64,000 bases of DNA. It comes from Microbacteriaceae bacterium. GTDB taxonomy: Bacteria > Actinomycetota > Actinomycetes > Actinomycetales > Microbacteriaceae. A program made the position numbers and the translations under genes. Shown piece after piece: positions 8,601-18,435 of the stretch; positions within the stretch are counted from its first letter, which is position 1; the number at the start of each line of letters is the position of its first letter. The notes under the pieces were generated by a model. The model ran no database searches. It worked only from the letters and a program-made list of their open reading frames with translations, and had not been told where the DNA came from. Where the stretch lies: positions 62,001 through 126,000 of the forward strand of contig JAHEGG010000005.1 in assembly GCA_024639845.1 (NCBI GenBank), read 5' to 3'.

Positions 8601-10025
8601 ATGTTCAAGACCGCCTCAGAGGTAGTCAAGTACATCAAGGACAATGACGTTAAGTTCCTCGATGTTCGCTTCACCGACCTTCCTGGTGTGCAGCAGCACT
8701 TCAACCTTCCAGCAGCCATGATCGACGAGCAGTTCTTCGTTGACGGTCAGCTTTTCGATGGCTCTTCGATCCGTGGATTCGCATCCATTCACGAATCAGA
8801 CATGCAGCTAATCCCAGATGTCACCACCGCCTACCTTGACGCATTCCGCGTTGAGAAGACCCTGGTGATGTTGTTCGACATCTACAACCCACGCAACGGT
8901 GAGCTTTATGGACGTGACCCACGCCAGACCGCAAAAAAGGCAGAGGCTTACCTCGCTTCGACCGGCATCGCCGACACAGCTTTTTTCGCCCCAGAGGCAG
9001 AGTTCTTCATCTTCGATGACGTTCGCTACGAATACAAGCAGAACGGTTCGATGCACTTTGTTGACAGCTCCGAAGCAGCTTGGAACTCGGGTCGCATCGA
9101 AGAGGGCGGTAACCTAGCCAACAAGACCCCTTACAAGGGCGGTTACTTCCCAGTATCTCCAGTTGACCAGCATGTAGACATGCGTGACCAGATCGTTCTC
9201 GAGCTCGAGGCCGCCGGTCTCTCGGTTGAGCGCAGCCACCACGAGGTGGGCACCGCCGGTCAGGGTGAAATCAACTACCGATTCGACACCCTCGTCAAGG
9301 CAGCAGACGACATTCTGAAGTTCAAGTACATCGTCAAGAACGTTGCCAACGCATTCGGTAAGACCGCAACCTTCATGCCGAAGCCACTGTTCGGTGACAA
9401 CGGTTCGGGTATGCACGTTCACCAGTCCCTCTGGAAGGACGGCAAGCCGCTGTTCTACGACGAGAGCGGATACGGCGGACTGAGCGACCTAGCTCGCTGG
9501 TACATCGGTGGAATCCTCAAGCACGCCCCATCGTTGCTCGCTTGGACTAACCCAACCGTCAACTCTTACCACCGTCTGGTTCCAGGCTTCGAAGCCCCAG
9601 TCAACCTGGTCTACTCGGCAGGAAACCGTTCGGCAGCGATTCGTATCCCGATGACCGGAACCAACCCGAAGGCAAAGCGCATCGAGTTCCGCGCTCCTGA
9701 CGCATCGAGCAACCCATACTTCGCGTTCGCAGCGATGCTGATGGCTGGTCTCGACGGCATAAAGAACCGCATCGAACCACACGCACCGGTTGACAAGGAC
9801 CTCTACGAGCTCCCAGCCGAAGAGGCGAAGAACATCCCGCAGGTTCCTGGCAACCTCGAGGACGTTCTGAAGGCTCTTGAGGCAGACCACGACTACCTGC
9901 TCGCAGGCGACGTGTTCACCAAGGACCTAATCGAGACTTGGATCGACTACAAGCGTGAGAAAGAAATCAAGCCTTTGGCTCTTCGCCCTCACCCATACGA
10001 GTTCGAGCTTTACTACGGCGTCTAA
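8601..10025 (+). CDS. glnA: Glutamine synthetase, type I
   Basis: Main enzyme of ammonium assimilation, joining glutamate and NH4+ with ATP; acts as a cytosolic dodecamer. The 474-residue length and motifs are those of GSI-beta: [11 protein letters not shown] near the N-terminus, the ATP-binding [16 protein letters not shown], and the adenylylation loop DLYELPAEE with Tyr402 as the modifiable residue. GAAGGGA precedes ATG 8601. It is convergent with glnE, whose product would modify Tyr402. Order glnA - glnE - glnA2 matches mycobacteria. Confidence 0.98.
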   Translation: MFKTASEVVKYIKDNDVKFLDVRFTDLPGVQQHFNLPAAMIDEQFFVDGQLFDGSSIRGFASIHESDMQLIPDVTTAYLDAFRVEKTLVMLFDIYNPRNGELYGRDPRQTAKKAEAYLASTGIADTAFFAPEAEFFIFDDVRYEYKQNGSMHFVDSSEAAWNSGRIEEGGNLANKTPYKGGYFPVSPVDQHVDMRDQIVLELEAAGLSVERSHHEVGTAGQGEINYRFDTLVKAADDILKFKYIVKNVANAFGKTATFMPKPLFGDNGSGMHVHQSLWKDGKPLFYDESGYGGLSDLARWYIGGILKHAPSLLAWTNPTVNSYHRLVPGFEAPVNLVYSAGNRSAAIRIPMTGTNPKAKRIEFRAPDASSNPYFAFAAMLMAGLDGIKNRIEPHAPVDKDLYELPAEEAKNIPQVPGNLEDVLKALEADHDYLLAGDVFTKDLIETWIDYKREKEIKPLALRPHPYEFELYYGV

Positions 10026-10035
10026 TCAAACCGTA

Positions 10036-10067
10036 AAAAGTGCCCCGCAGAAATGCGGGGCACTTTT
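10036..10067 (+). terminator. Bidirectional terminator between glnA and glnE
   Basis: A perfect 13-bp stem (AAAAGTGCCCCGC against GCGGGGCACTTTT) with a six-base loop has A and T runs on both flanks, so it can stop transcripts from both convergent genes. Confidence 0.9.
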
Positions 10068-10076
10068 GCTTAAGGT

Positions 10077-13073
10077 CTAGTCGCCGTAGAAGACCCGTTC
10101 GAAGACCATGCGGCTTCGACGAGTGAAGGCTAGATAATCCTGTTCCAGGGTTGAGGCGCTACCAGCCGGATATTCGAGGATGCGTGCCATGCCTTCTAGC
10201 ATTCGACGGTCGTTCGGCAGAACATCCGAGCGCTTGTTTGCCCAGAGCACAGATGCTGAGCGAATACGTGAGCTGATTAGCCAAGCCTCGCGCAAAACTC
10301 TCGCGTCGTGTTCCGCGAGCAATCCTGCTTCAACAATCGCTTCGAGCGCTGCGAGAGTTTGAGGGTTACGAATAAGGGGGAATTCTCGTCCATGGCGAAG
10401 TTGCATCAACTGCACCAGCCACTCGACGTCGCTTAGCGACCCCCTGCCAAGTTTAAGATGCCTGCGCGGGTCAGCTCCCTGCGGGAGTCTCTCGTGCTCC
10501 ATCCTGGCTTTGATCTTGCGTATCTCGATAACAGCTGATTTCGAAAGAACCTCTGGATAGCGATAGTGATCCGCTAGCTTTTCGAAATCTCGCTGCAGGT
10601 CGGGCGAGCCGGCGAAGGCGCGCGCTCTAACGAGAGCTTGAGCCTCCCAAGTGTCAGACCATCGCTGATAGTAGGCTTCGTACGAATCGAAGGAACGGGC
10701 AACGGGACCGTTCTTGCCCTCTGGCCTCAAGTCGAGGTCGATCTCGAATTCAAGAACCGGGTCAGCTGATAGCCTCTTCAATTCCGCGATAACTCGTTCG
10801 GCGATCTTTTGCGCCGAATCGGTGTTGGTGCCAATGGGTCGATAAACGAAGATCAAATCCGCGTCGCTGCCGAATCCCAACTCTTGCCCGCCAAACCGGC
10901 CCATAGCAATAACGGCAAATTCGATCAGTTCGAACACCGGTGCAGGTGCAATGTCGACAAGTTTTGATTGGCCGATGGTTTCGAGCAAACCGATTATGTA
11001 TGCCTCGGTGATGTCGGTGAGCGCTATCTCGATCTGCCTAAGTGACAAGTCACCAAGAACGGCTCCCAGAGCGACGCGAAGGGTCTCGCGACGACGAAGA
11101 TGCCTGATCGAGTTAGCCGCCGTTTCGGGCGTATCGTGACGTTCTCGAATGGCTGCGATTTCGGCCAACAAGTTTTCTTTAACCGTGGGTTGGAGTTCGG
11201 AAGAGCGATCCAGCCAAGCGGCTGCCTCGGGTATCTTTTCAAGAAGGCCGGTCGCCAGGCGACTAAGCGACAGCACCGTGGACAAGCGCTCGGCAGCCCC
11301 AGCCGAATCGCGCAGCATTCTCAGATACCAAGGCGACTCCCCCAGGTCCTCACTGAGCCTCCTGAAGGCCAGAAGTGCATTGTCTGGGTCAGTTCCGGTG
11401 CCCAGCAATTGCAAAATTACTGGCAGAAGCGACTTCTGGATGGTCGCCCGTCTTGAGAGCCCTGATGTTAGTGCTTCGATGTGTCGCAGAGCGGCTAGCG
11501 GATCTAAAAAGCCAATCGCCCGGAGTCTGTCTAGAACCTGCTCTGAAGACAGGCTCAGGCCTTCGCCCTCTAGTTTTGCCGTGGCCGATAGCAGTGGGCG
11601 GTAGAAAACCTTCTGGTGCAGAGATCGCACCTCGGATTTGACTTCGTTCCATCGGTTCAACAGTTCTTCGCTGCCGCGGAATCCGAGAGAACGGGCGAGC
11701 GCTCGCTGTGAGGACTCGTCGGTTGGCATGAGGTGAGTTCGCCTCATCCCAGATAACTGGATACGGTGCTCAAGCGCTCTTAGGAACCGGTAGTGCCCGC
11801 TAAAAGCACTCGCATCGGCCCGACTGATGTAACCCGCGTTGCGAAGGCTGTCTATGGCCGAAAGCGTGTCTCTCTGGTGGATGCTTTCGTCGGTGCGACC
11901 GTGTACGAGCTGAAGAAGTTGAACAGTGAATTCGATGTCGCGCAAACCGCCTGGACCCAGCTTAATTTGTCGATCAATTTCGTCGGAAGGAATGAACTCG
12001 GTGACTCTTTCCCGCATCTTTTGCGCCGATTCAACGAAGCCCTCTCGTGCAGAAGATGCCCACACAAAAGCTGAGGTGGCCTCTTCATAAGCTGTGCCGA
12101 GCGCGCGGTCGCCGGCAACGCATCGCGCTTTCAGCAGCGCCTGGAATTCCCAGTTTTGAGCCCATCGCTCGTAATACGAAATGTGCGATGCCAAAGTGCG
12201 CACCAAACTGCCAGACTTTCCTTCTGGCCTGAGGTTCGGGTCAACCTGCCACAGAGCAGGCTCAGGTGCGTTGCCATCCATGGCGCGCATCATCCGGGTG
12301 GCTAGCTTTGTGGCTATCTCTAATGATCGCTCCGCACTGGTTCGCTCGTGCGCCGACTCGGCGACATAGATAACATCGACGTCGCTTATGTAGTTGAGTT
12401 CGCGGGCTCCGCATTTGCCCATGGCGATGACGGCAAGGCGGGTATCGGTGACTTCCTGTTCGGAGTAACTTCCGAAATCGGTGCCGGTCAGGAGCTCATG
12501 CCTGGCAACTACGAGACCTGCCTCTAGAGCTGCACCAGCCATGTCTGCGAGGTGTCGCGCGACCTGGGGTAAAGTAACCGCTGGATCGGATTGCGTTGCA
12601 TCGAAGGCAGCTAGCTTCAACAGTTCGGTGCGATAGGCGACTCGGATTGCGACCCAGGCGTCTGATGGGCTTCCAGTCTTTAGTGCTGCCAAGGCATCTT
12701 GGCTTAGCACCTCATAGAGTTTGCGTTCATCGGTAAGCGCTGGTTGCCCTTTTAGAAAGAACTCCACCTTTGCCGGATGCCTTCGCAAAAAATCACAAAG
12801 GGCCGATGACGCACCAATCGCTGCGATTAACGCTGAAGCACCATCCGCACTTTTGAGAACCTTCTTGAGGGTTGAGCGATCGATTTCGGCAAGTTCAAGC
12901 AGAAAATTCAATGCTTGATCGGGGTTGGCAGCCTTAGATAGGTATGCGAACGCGGCTCGAGCAGGATCGCCGACGGCATCGACTAATGCGTTGAGCTTGG
13001 GAACGGTGGCCTCAAGCTCAACGAAACCGAGTCTCGCCAACTCGGTTAGACCGAAGTTGCGTGCATCTGCCAT
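10077..13073 (-). CDS. glnE: Bifunctional glutamine synthetase adenylyltransferase/adenylyl-removing enzyme
   Basis: Adds AMP to, and removes it from, the regulatory tyrosine of glutamine synthetase according to nitrogen status. The 998-residue protein has the two tandem nucleotidyltransferase halves: GKCGARELNYISDVDVIYV in the N-terminal half and GRFGGQELGFGSDADLIFV in the C-terminal half, each with the G-S-D-x-D metal site and a following helical domain. It starts at ATG 13073, seven nt after the stop of the second glutamine synthetase gene, and is surely cotranscribed with it. Confidence 0.97.
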   Translation of the reverse strand: MADARNFGLTELARLGFVELEATVPKLNALVDAVGDPARAAFAYLSKAANPDQALNFLLELAEIDRSTLKKVLKSADGASALIAAIGASSALCDFLRRHPAKVEFFLKGQPALTDERKLYEVLSQDALAALKTGSPSDAWVAIRVAYRTELLKLAAFDATQSDPAVTLPQVARHLADMAGAALEAGLVVARHELLTGTDFGSYSEQEVTDTRLAVIAMGKCGARELNYISDVDVIYVAESAHERTSAERSLEIATKLATRMMRAMDGNAPEPALWQVDPNLRPEGKSGSLVRTLASHISYYERWAQNWEFQALLKARCVAGDRALGTAYEEATSAFVWASSAREGFVESAQKMRERVTEFIPSDEIDRQIKLGPGGLRDIEFTVQLLQLVHGRTDESIHQRDTLSAIDSLRNAGYISRADASAFSGHYRFLRALEHRIQLSGMRRTHLMPTDESSQRALARSLGFRGSEELLNRWNEVKSEVRSLHQKVFYRPLLSATAKLEGEGLSLSSEQVLDRLRAIGFLDPLAALRHIEALTSGLSRRATIQKSLLPVILQLLGTGTDPDNALLAFRRLSEDLGESPWYLRMLRDSAGAAERLSTVLSLSRLATGLLEKIPEAAAWLDRSSELQPTVKENLLAEIAAIRERHDTPETAANSIRHLRRRETLRVALGAVLGDLSLRQIEIALTDITEAYIIGLLETIGQSKLVDIAPAPVFELIEFAVIAMGRFGGQELGFGSDADLIFVYRPIGTNTDSAQKIAERVIAELKRLSADPVLEFEIDLDLRPEGKNGPVARSFDSYEAYYQRWSDTWEAQALVRARAFAGSPDLQRDFEKLADHYRYPEVLSKSAVIEIRKIKARMEHERLPQGADPRRHLKLGRGSLSDVEWLVQLMQLRHGREFPLIRNPQTLAALEAIVEAGLLAEHDARVLREAWLISSRIRSASVLWANKRSDVLPNDRRMLEGMARILEYPAGSASTLEQDYLAFTRRSRMVFERVFYGD

Positions 13074-13080
13074 GACTTGT

Positions 13081-14418
13081 TTAGAGGGTCTCTAGGTTCT
13101 GCTTAAGCTCGAAAGGAGTCACCTGTGCGCGGTATTCGCTCCACTCGCGACGCTTGTTGGCCAAAACATAAGAGAAAACCTCTTCGCCTAGAGTTTCAGC
13201 GGCTAGTTCGCTCTCTTCTAGCTTGCGAACGGCGTGGTCGAGGCTCTGCGGCAGCGGTTGAATGCCCATGGCTCGACGCTCAGAGTCGGTGAGGCTCCAG
13301 ACGTTGTCTTCGGTCTCGGCTGGCAACTCATACTCGTTCTCGATGCCTTTTAGGCCGGCCGAAAGTAGCAGAGCGTAAGCCAAATACGGGTTGGCTGCCG
13401 AGTCGATGGCGCGGTACTCGATGCGCGAAGATTGCCCCTTCTCCGGCTTGTAAAGCGGCACGCGAATGAGAGCCGAACGGTTGTTGTGGCCCCAACAGAC
13501 GAACGACGGTGCTTCTCCGCCACCCCAGAGTCGCTTGTAAGAGTTGACGTATTGGTTGGTCACTGCGGTGATTTCGCTGGCGTGCGTCAGAATTCCGGCG
13601 ATGAAGTGCTTCGCGGTTTTCGACAGATGGTATTGCCCGCTCGGATCGAAGAACGCGTTCGTATCACCTTCAAATAGTGACATGTGGGTGTGCATACCTG
13701 AACCTGGATGCTCGGTGAAAGGTTTTGGCATGAACGTGGCATAGACACCCTGTTCGATGGCAACCTCTTTCACGACGGTGCGGAAGGTCATGATGTTGTC
13801 GGCCATGGTGAGCGCGTCGGCATAGCGGAGGTCGATTTCGTTTTGGCCAGGGCCGCCTTCGTGGTGGCTGAACTCCACCGAGATGCCGAGCTGCTCAAGC
13901 ATCGAAACCGCGCGGCGACGGAAGTCGTGAGCGGTGCCGCCCGGAACGTTGTCGAAGTAACCCGCCTTATCGACCGGAACAGGGCCTTCTGGCCCGATCT
14001 GCGACGACTTCAGCAGGTAGAACTCGATTTCGGGGTGAATGTAGAAAGAGAAGCCCATGTCGCTGGCTTTGGCAAGGGCGCGGCGAAGAACGTTTCTCGG
14101 GTCGGCAGCTGCTGGCTGACCATCCGGGGTTTGAATGTCGCAGAACATTCTGGCGGTAGGGTCAATCTCGCCGCGCCAAGGCAAAATCTGAAAGGTGCTC
14201 GGATCTGGGCAGGCCAGCATGTCGGCCTCGTATGTGCGCGCAAGACCCTCGATAGCGCTGCCATCGAAACCGATTCCCTCGGCGAATGCCCCTTCGATTT
14301 CGGCAGGTGCAATAGCAACGGATTTCAGGGTTCCGGCTACGTCCGTGAACCAAAGTCGAACGAACTTAACGCTGCGTTCCTCGATCGTTCTGAGAACAAA
14401 ATCGCGTTGCTTATCCAT
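13081..14418 (-). CDS. glnA2: Second glutamine synthetase, GlnA2 type
   Basis: A 445-residue type I glutamine synthetase with the ATP/glutamate site KPFTEHPGSGMHTHMS and the early GFDGSAIEGLAR segment. The adenylylation tyrosine motif of GlnA is missing: the corresponding stretch reads YELPAETEDNVWSLTD, as in the GSI-alpha/GlnA2 group, so it is not expected to be a GlnE target although it lies in one transcript with glnE. Whether it makes glutamine or another gamma-glutamyl amide cannot be judged from sequence. GAGAGG lies ten bases before ATG 14418. Divergent from nadE. Confidence 0.92.
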   Translation of the reverse strand: MDKQRDFVLRTIEERSVKFVRLWFTDVAGTLKSVAIAPAEIEGAFAEGIGFDGSAIEGLARTYEADMLACPDPSTFQILPWRGEIDPTARMFCDIQTPDGQPAAADPRNVLRRALAKASDMGFSFYIHPEIEFYLLKSSQIGPEGPVPVDKAGYFDNVPGGTAHDFRRRAVSMLEQLGISVEFSHHEGGPGQNEIDLRYADALTMADNIMTFRTVVKEVAIEQGVYATFMPKPFTEHPGSGMHTHMSLFEGDTNAFFDPSGQYHLSKTAKHFIAGILTHASEITAVTNQYVNSYKRLWGGGEAPSFVCWGHNNRSALIRVPLYKPEKGQSSRIEYRAIDSAANPYLAYALLLSAGLKGIENEYELPAETEDNVWSLTDSERRAMGIQPLPQSLDHAVRKLEESELAAETLGEEVFSYVLANKRREWSEYRAQVTPFELKQNLETL

Positions 14419-14445
14419 GGCCCAAAATCCTCTCGATTCCTAACT

Positions 14446-14456
14446 ACTAGGCTAGT
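14446..14456. promoter_or_regulatory. Divergent overlapping -10 elements of glnA2 and nadE
   Basis: ACTAG-G-CTAGT is a near-perfect palindrome. It holds TAGGCT on the plus strand (14448-14453, seven bases before the nadE ATG) and TAGCCT on the minus strand (14454-14449, giving a glnA2 leader of about 25 nt). Two polymerases could not use both at once. Confidence 0.4.
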
Positions 14457-14460
14457 CGTT

Positions 14461-16119
14461 ATGCGAAAAGTTCGCCTAGCACTTGCTCAAACCAACCCCA
14501 CGGTTGGTGCGATTGAAGCGAACCTGAACAATATTTTCGAAGGGGTGCGCGAGAGCGCTGCCGCCGGTGCCCAAATCGTTGCCTTTGGTGAAATGTCGAT
14601 TACCGGCTATCCGATCGAAGACCTAGCCACGAGAGAGCATTTCGTAACTCGGGCCGATGAGGCTGTCCAAACGCTAAGCGCCAAATTGGTCGAGGGCGGG
14701 CTCGGCGATGTAGCCGTAATCATAGGTCATCCCTCACTCGCCGAAATCAGCGAGCGCAACGGATGGGCGATAGCCCACAACTCGGCAAGCGTGCTCTTTC
14801 GTGGTCAGCGAATCGCTCAATATTCCAAGCACCACCTTCCGAATTACTCGGTTTTTGATGAGTACCGCAACTTCGTTCCCGGTCAGGCTGTGGTCGATTT
14901 TGAGGTGCACGGTTGCAGAATCGGTCTGGCGATCTGCGAGGATATTTGGCAAGACGGGGCACCGCTCAGTGAGTTGGCGACAAGGAATCTCGATCTCACC
15001 ATTGTGCTCAACGGGTCTCCTTTCGAAATCGATAAAGATGATCGCCGCACCGCGCTGGTGCAAAAGTTCGCCAAAGCCAACCGCACCGTGGGAGCCTATG
15101 TCAATCTAGTCGGAGGCCAGGATGACCTGGTTTTCGACGGCGATTCTTTCGTGGTGAATCCAGACGGCACAGTGGTCGGACGTGCCGAACAGTTCAACCA
15201 AGATCTCCTTTTGGTTGACATTGACCTAGACACTCGCAGCTCTACTCTTGTGACCCCTCATCCGGTACAAAAAATGGATGACAACTGGCAAATCTGGAAT
15301 GCGCTCGTGCTCGGTCTGCGTGACTATTGCGAAAAGAACGGATTCAAGTCCGTCACCCTCGGGCTTTCTGGCGGAATCGATTCGGCCGTTTGCGCAACCT
15401 TAGCCGTCGATGCGCTGAGCGCTGAGAATGTTCACGGCGTATCCATGCCGAGCAAGTACTCGAGCGACCACTCAAAATCAGACGCACACGAGTTAGCTAA
15501 AAATCTAGGATGCGACATCCGCACGGTTGCCATCGAAGAAATGGTTGGTGCGTTCGAGGCCAATCTCGAGTTGGGCGGACTTGCCAGCGAGAACCTTCAG
15601 GCCAGGGTGCGAGGCGTGATACTCATGGGAATCAGCAATGCAGAGGGCCACCTGACTTTGACCACCGGAAACAAGACCGAGCTGGCAGTCGGGTATAGCA
15701 CGATCTATGGTGACTCGGTCGGCGGTTTTGCCCCAATCAAGGACGTTGAGAAGACTATGGTCTGGAATCTGGCCCGTTGGCGCAACGCTTGGGCCGAGTC
15801 TCAGGGCTCGCAACCGCCAATCCCAGTGAATTCGATTGTCAAACCACCATCGGCCGAGTTGCGCCCAGGGCAAGTCGACCAAGACAGCCTTCCGCCATAC
15901 GACCTACTGGATGACATCCTCGAGCGCTATGTCAACGCACACCTGTCTCCGGACGACATCGTTGCCCAGGGCTTCGATCGCGAGACCGTGATGCGCATAG
16001 CCGCCCTAGTTGATAGAGCAGAATGGAAACGACGCCAAGGCGCGATCGGGCCCAAAATTACCGGCATGGCATTTGGTCGCGATCGTCGCCTACCGATTAC
16101 CAACAAGTTCAAGGAGTAA
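14461..16119 (+). CDS. nadE: Glutamine-dependent NAD+ synthetase
   Basis: Last step of NAD synthesis, amidation of deamido-NAD with ammonia released from glutamine. The 552-residue protein has an N-terminal nitrilase-type glutaminase domain (Glu in FGEMSITGYP, Lys in YSKHHLPNYSVFDEYR, Cys in LAICEDIWQDG) and a C-terminal synthetase domain with the ATP loop GLSGGIDSA. The frame is also open for 250 codons upstream, antisense to glnA2, but homology begins at ATG 14461 and TAGGCT lies seven bases before it. Followed by ridA after 5 nt. Confidence 0.96.
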   Translation: MRKVRLALAQTNPTVGAIEANLNNIFEGVRESAAAGAQIVAFGEMSITGYPIEDLATREHFVTRADEAVQTLSAKLVEGGLGDVAVIIGHPSLAEISERNGWAIAHNSASVLFRGQRIAQYSKHHLPNYSVFDEYRNFVPGQAVVDFEVHGCRIGLAICEDIWQDGAPLSELATRNLDLTIVLNGSPFEIDKDDRRTALVQKFAKANRTVGAYVNLVGGQDDLVFDGDSFVVNPDGTVVGRAEQFNQDLLLVDIDLDTRSSTLVTPHPVQKMDDNWQIWNALVLGLRDYCEKNGFKSVTLGLSGGIDSAVCATLAVDALSAENVHGVSMPSKYSSDHSKSDAHELAKNLGCDIRTVAIEEMVGAFEANLELGGLASENLQARVRGVILMGISNAEGHLTLTTGNKTELAVGYSTIYGDSVGGFAPIKDVEKTMVWNLARWRNAWAESQGSQPPIPVNSIVKPPSAELRPGQVDQDSLPPYDLLDDILERYVNAHLSPDDIVAQGFDRETVMRIAALVDRAEWKRRQGAIGPKITGMAFGRDRRLPITNKFKE

Positions 16120-16124
16120 ACCAA

Positions 16125-16517
16125 ATGGCTGCAGACAAACTAATCTCTTCGGGCGGACCATGGGAGTCGGTTATCGGTTATTCGAGAGCTGTTTTAGCCG
16201 GCGAATACGTTCACGTTTCAGGTTCAACCGCAACAGTTGATGGCATTTTGCAACACGAGGGCGATGCTTATGGTCAGACCTTGACCGCATTCGAAGTTAT
16301 TCGCTCCGCACTCGCTCAGGCAGGCTACGATCTTTCCGACATTGTTCGCACCCGGGTCTACCTCGCGAACGCAGAAGACATGGATGCCGTCGGCAAGGCA
16401 CACGGCGAGCTCTTTTCAGATATTCGCCCTGCAGCAACCATGCTTGCCGGAATCAAGTTCATCAACCCCAAGATGCTGGTCGAAATCGAAGCGGATGCCT
16501 GGAAACCGAACAAATGA
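16125..16517 (+). CDS. RidA family (Rid/YjgF/UK114) protein
   Basis: A 130-residue small trimeric-type protein. Family features include [16 protein letters not shown] near the N-terminus, the arginine in [10 protein letters not shown] that binds substrate carboxylates in RidA, and the C-terminal [10 protein letters not shown]. Family members hydrolyse reactive enamines/imines, often 2-aminoacrylate; whether this one does is not certain because it is not a close match to the archetypal RidA. AAGGAG precedes ATG 16125. It lies between nadE and panB with 5-nt and -4-nt junctions, so it is in their operon. Confidence 0.87.
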   Translation: MAADKLISSGGPWESVIGYSRAVLAGEYVHVSGSTATVDGILQHEGDAYGQTLTAFEVIRSALAQAGYDLSDIVRTRVYLANAEDMDAVGKAHGELFSDIRPAATMLAGIKFINPKMLVEIEADAWKPNK

Positions 16518-17323
16518 GTGAGCTCAAGCCCAAGAAGGTTCGAACCTCCAGCCTCAGCGAATTCAAACTGGCTGGCCACAAATTCGCTTGCTTGACTTCC
16601 TACGACGCGCTCACGGCGTCAATTTTTGACGAGGCGGGTATCGAGGTCATTCTCGTCGGAGACTCCGCAGCCGACAATGCACTCGGTTATTCCACCACCT
16701 TGCCAGTCACCCTCGACGAAATGATTCCTTTTGGTCGAGCGGTCGCTGCCGCGGCAAAGAGATCTTTGGTGGTTGTCGATCTTCCGTTTGGTTCATACGA
16801 AGAATCGCCTAGCAAGGCCTTGCAAAGTGCCATCCGCGTTATGAAAGAGACTGGAGCTGCGGCGGTGAAGCTTGAAGGCGGAACCAGGTCGGCCGCAACC
16901 ATCGAGTTTCTAGTGCAGTCGGGCATCCCGGTGATGGCACACATTGGATTCACTCCGCAAAGCGTTCACAGCCTTGGTGGTTTCAAGATTCAAGGTAAGG
17001 GTGAGTCGTCGGAGCAGTTGCTAGAAGATGCGCTTGCGGTGCAACAGGCTGGTGCGTTCTCGGTAGTGCTCGAGTTGGTTCCTGCCGAGCTCGCGGAGCG
17101 TGTGTCGAAGCGACTGTCGATTCCAACAATCGGGATTGGCGCGGGATCAGGCACAGATGGGCAGATTCTGGTTTGGACCGACTTTGCAGGTCTCAGCAGC
17201 CAACCTAAACGCAAGTTTGTGCGTCGCTATGCCGATTTGCGAGCAACCCTGCTAGACGCGGCTCAAAAATACCGCGAGGATGTCGCAAACTCTTCGTTCC
17301 CGTCCGAAGAAGAGCAGTTCTAA
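16514..17323 (+). CDS. panB: 3-methyl-2-oxobutanoate hydroxymethyltransferase
   Basis: First step of pantothenate synthesis, transferring a hydroxymethyl group from methylene-tetrahydrofolate to 2-oxoisovalerate. The 269-residue barrel protein shows [16 protein letters not shown], the metal-site [19 protein letters not shown], and the late [18 protein letters not shown]. It overlaps ridA by four bases (ATGA). Its stop codon is interlocked with that of the convergent SPOR mini-gene. The rest of the pantothenate pathway is not in the window. Confidence 0.95.
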   Translation: MSELKPKKVRTSSLSEFKLAGHKFACLTSYDALTASIFDEAGIEVILVGDSAADNALGYSTTLPVTLDEMIPFGRAVAAAAKRSLVVVDLPFGSYEESPSKALQSAIRVMKETGAAAVKLEGGTRSAATIEFLVQSGIPVMAHIGFTPQSVHSLGGFKIQGKGESSEQLLEDALAVQQAGAFSVVLELVPAELAERVSKRLSIPTIGIGAGSGTDGQILVWTDFAGLSSQPKRKFVRRYADLRATLLDAAQKYREDVANSSFPSEEEQF

Positions 17324-17526
17324 ACCTCGTTTGACTCTTCTTCTGCCCACTGCTGGCTGCGTAGGTTGAGGGTCTGCAGTGCGTGGTCCGCTTCATCCTT
17401 GGAATCAAAAGGCCCAACTCGATTTGCCGAATCAGTGAAACGACCAAATTCCGAGGTTCGAGTTTTCAGGTTGAACCACCAACGTTCCGGCACCGGAATC
17501 GATTTATCAGGGCTAGCGGGTGTCAT
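17320..17526 (-). CDS. SPOR-like mini-protein
   Basis: A 68-residue protein resembling short proteins annotated as SPOR-domain proteins in Microbacteriaceae: an aromatic N-terminal strand (RWWFNLKT), a glycine/proline turn ([16 protein letters not shown]), and a charged helical tail WAEEESNEV. It has no signal peptide or membrane helix, so unlike ordinary SPOR domains it seems cytosolic and probably does not bind septal peptidoglycan. ATG 17526 has TATGCT six bases upstream and no ribosome binding site. Divergent from map; stop interlocked with the panB stop. Confidence 0.72.
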   Translation of the reverse strand: MTPASPDKSIPVPERWWFNLKTRTSEFGRFTDSANRVGPFDSKDEADHALQTLNLRSQQWAEEESNEV

Positions 17527-17532
17527 AACGCC

Positions 17533-17538
17533 AGCATA
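17533..17538 (-). promoter_or_regulatory. -10 element (TATGCT) of the SPOR-like gene
   Basis: TATGCT on the minus strand lies six bases before ATG 17526, the same leaderless spacing as at other genes in the window. Confidence 0.5.
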
Positions 17539-17551
17539 ACAACGACCAAAC

Positions 17552-17557
17552 TAAACT
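17552..17557 (+). promoter_or_regulatory. -10 element (TAAACT) of map
   Basis: TAAACT is seven bases from ATG 17565, with no Shine-Dalgarno sequence between. It predicts a leaderless or nearly leaderless map transcript. Confidence 0.45.
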
Positions 17558-17564
17558 TCTTGAC

Positions 17565-18428
17565 ATGCCTAAGAACGCCCATGGAACTCTCATCCCTGGG
17601 CTTCTCTCGCCTCGGTTGGGCGTTCCTGGCGACATAGCGCCCCCAGAGTATGTCTGGAAGATTGCACCTGCGAAGTATTCCGGTTCACACCTCAAGACGC
17701 CCGAACAAATCGAAAAAATACGTGCCGCCGGAAAGATCGCTGCGGGGGCCATCGTAATGGCTGGCGCTGCTGCCAAGCCGGGCGTCACCACCGACGAGTT
17801 AGACAGGTTGGTTCACGCCTACGTGCTTGATCACGGCGCGTACCCAAGCACGCTTGGTTACCGCAACTACCCCAAGTCGTGTTGCACCTCTGTGAACGAG
17901 GTCATTTGCCACGGCATCCCAGACAACACGGTTTTAGACGATGGCGACATCGTGAACATCGATGTTACGGCCTATCTTGACGGATTTCACGGAGACAGCA
18001 ACCAAACCTTCGAAGTCGGAACGGTTTCGGCTGAGGTGCACGATCTGGTTGATCGCACCAGAGAATCCTTGAATCGGGGGCTTCTGGCTGTGAAGCCAGG
18101 TCGACAAGTGAATGTCATCGGGCGAGCGATCGAATCCTATGCCAAAAGGTTCGGTTACGGAGTCGTGCGCGACTTCACCGGTCACGGCATTGGTGAAGCC
18201 TTTCACTCTGGCCTGATCATTCCACACTATGACACCGACAACTACGCGGACATCATGGAGGTTGGCATGGTGTTCACCATTGAACCTATGCTCACGCTCG
18301 GCACCCACACTTGGGATATGTGGGCCGACGGCTGGACGGTAACCACCCGCGATAAAAGCATCACCGCACAGTTCGAACACACTCTTGCCGTCACCGAAGA
18401 TGGCTACGACATACTCACACTCAGCTAG
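17565..18428 (+). CDS. map: Methionine aminopeptidase type I
   Basis: Removes the initiator methionine from nascent proteins after deformylation. The 287-residue protein has the pita-bread fold motifs and metal ligands: [16 protein letters not shown] (two Asp), [11 protein letters not shown] (His), FTIEPML (Glu) and the final Glu in QFEHTL. An N-terminal extension of about 40 residues with [10 protein letters not shown] is typical of longer actinobacterial type Ia enzymes. ppgK starts 7 nt downstream. The partner enzyme, peptide deformylase, is encoded at 37.8 kb. Confidence 0.95.
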   Translation: MPKNAHGTLIPGLLSPRLGVPGDIAPPEYVWKIAPAKYSGSHLKTPEQIEKIRAAGKIAAGAIVMAGAAAKPGVTTDELDRLVHAYVLDHGAYPSTLGYRNYPKSCCTSVNEVICHGIPDNTVLDDGDIVNIDVTAYLDGFHGDSNQTFEVGTVSAEVHDLVDRTRESLNRGLLAVKPGRQVNVIGRAIESYAKRFGYGVVRDFTGHGIGEAFHSGLIIPHYDTDNYADIMEVGMVFTIEPMLTLGTHTWDMWADGWTVTTRDKSITAQFEHTLAVTEDGYDILTLS

Positions 18429-18435
18429 GAGCATC

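Noticed and set aside
13708-14460. Open frame continuing nadE 250 codons upstream, antisense to glnA2
   Set aside because: NadE homology begins at ATG 14461, and the upstream part has no recognisable domain and covers a clear glutamine synthetase gene on the other strand.
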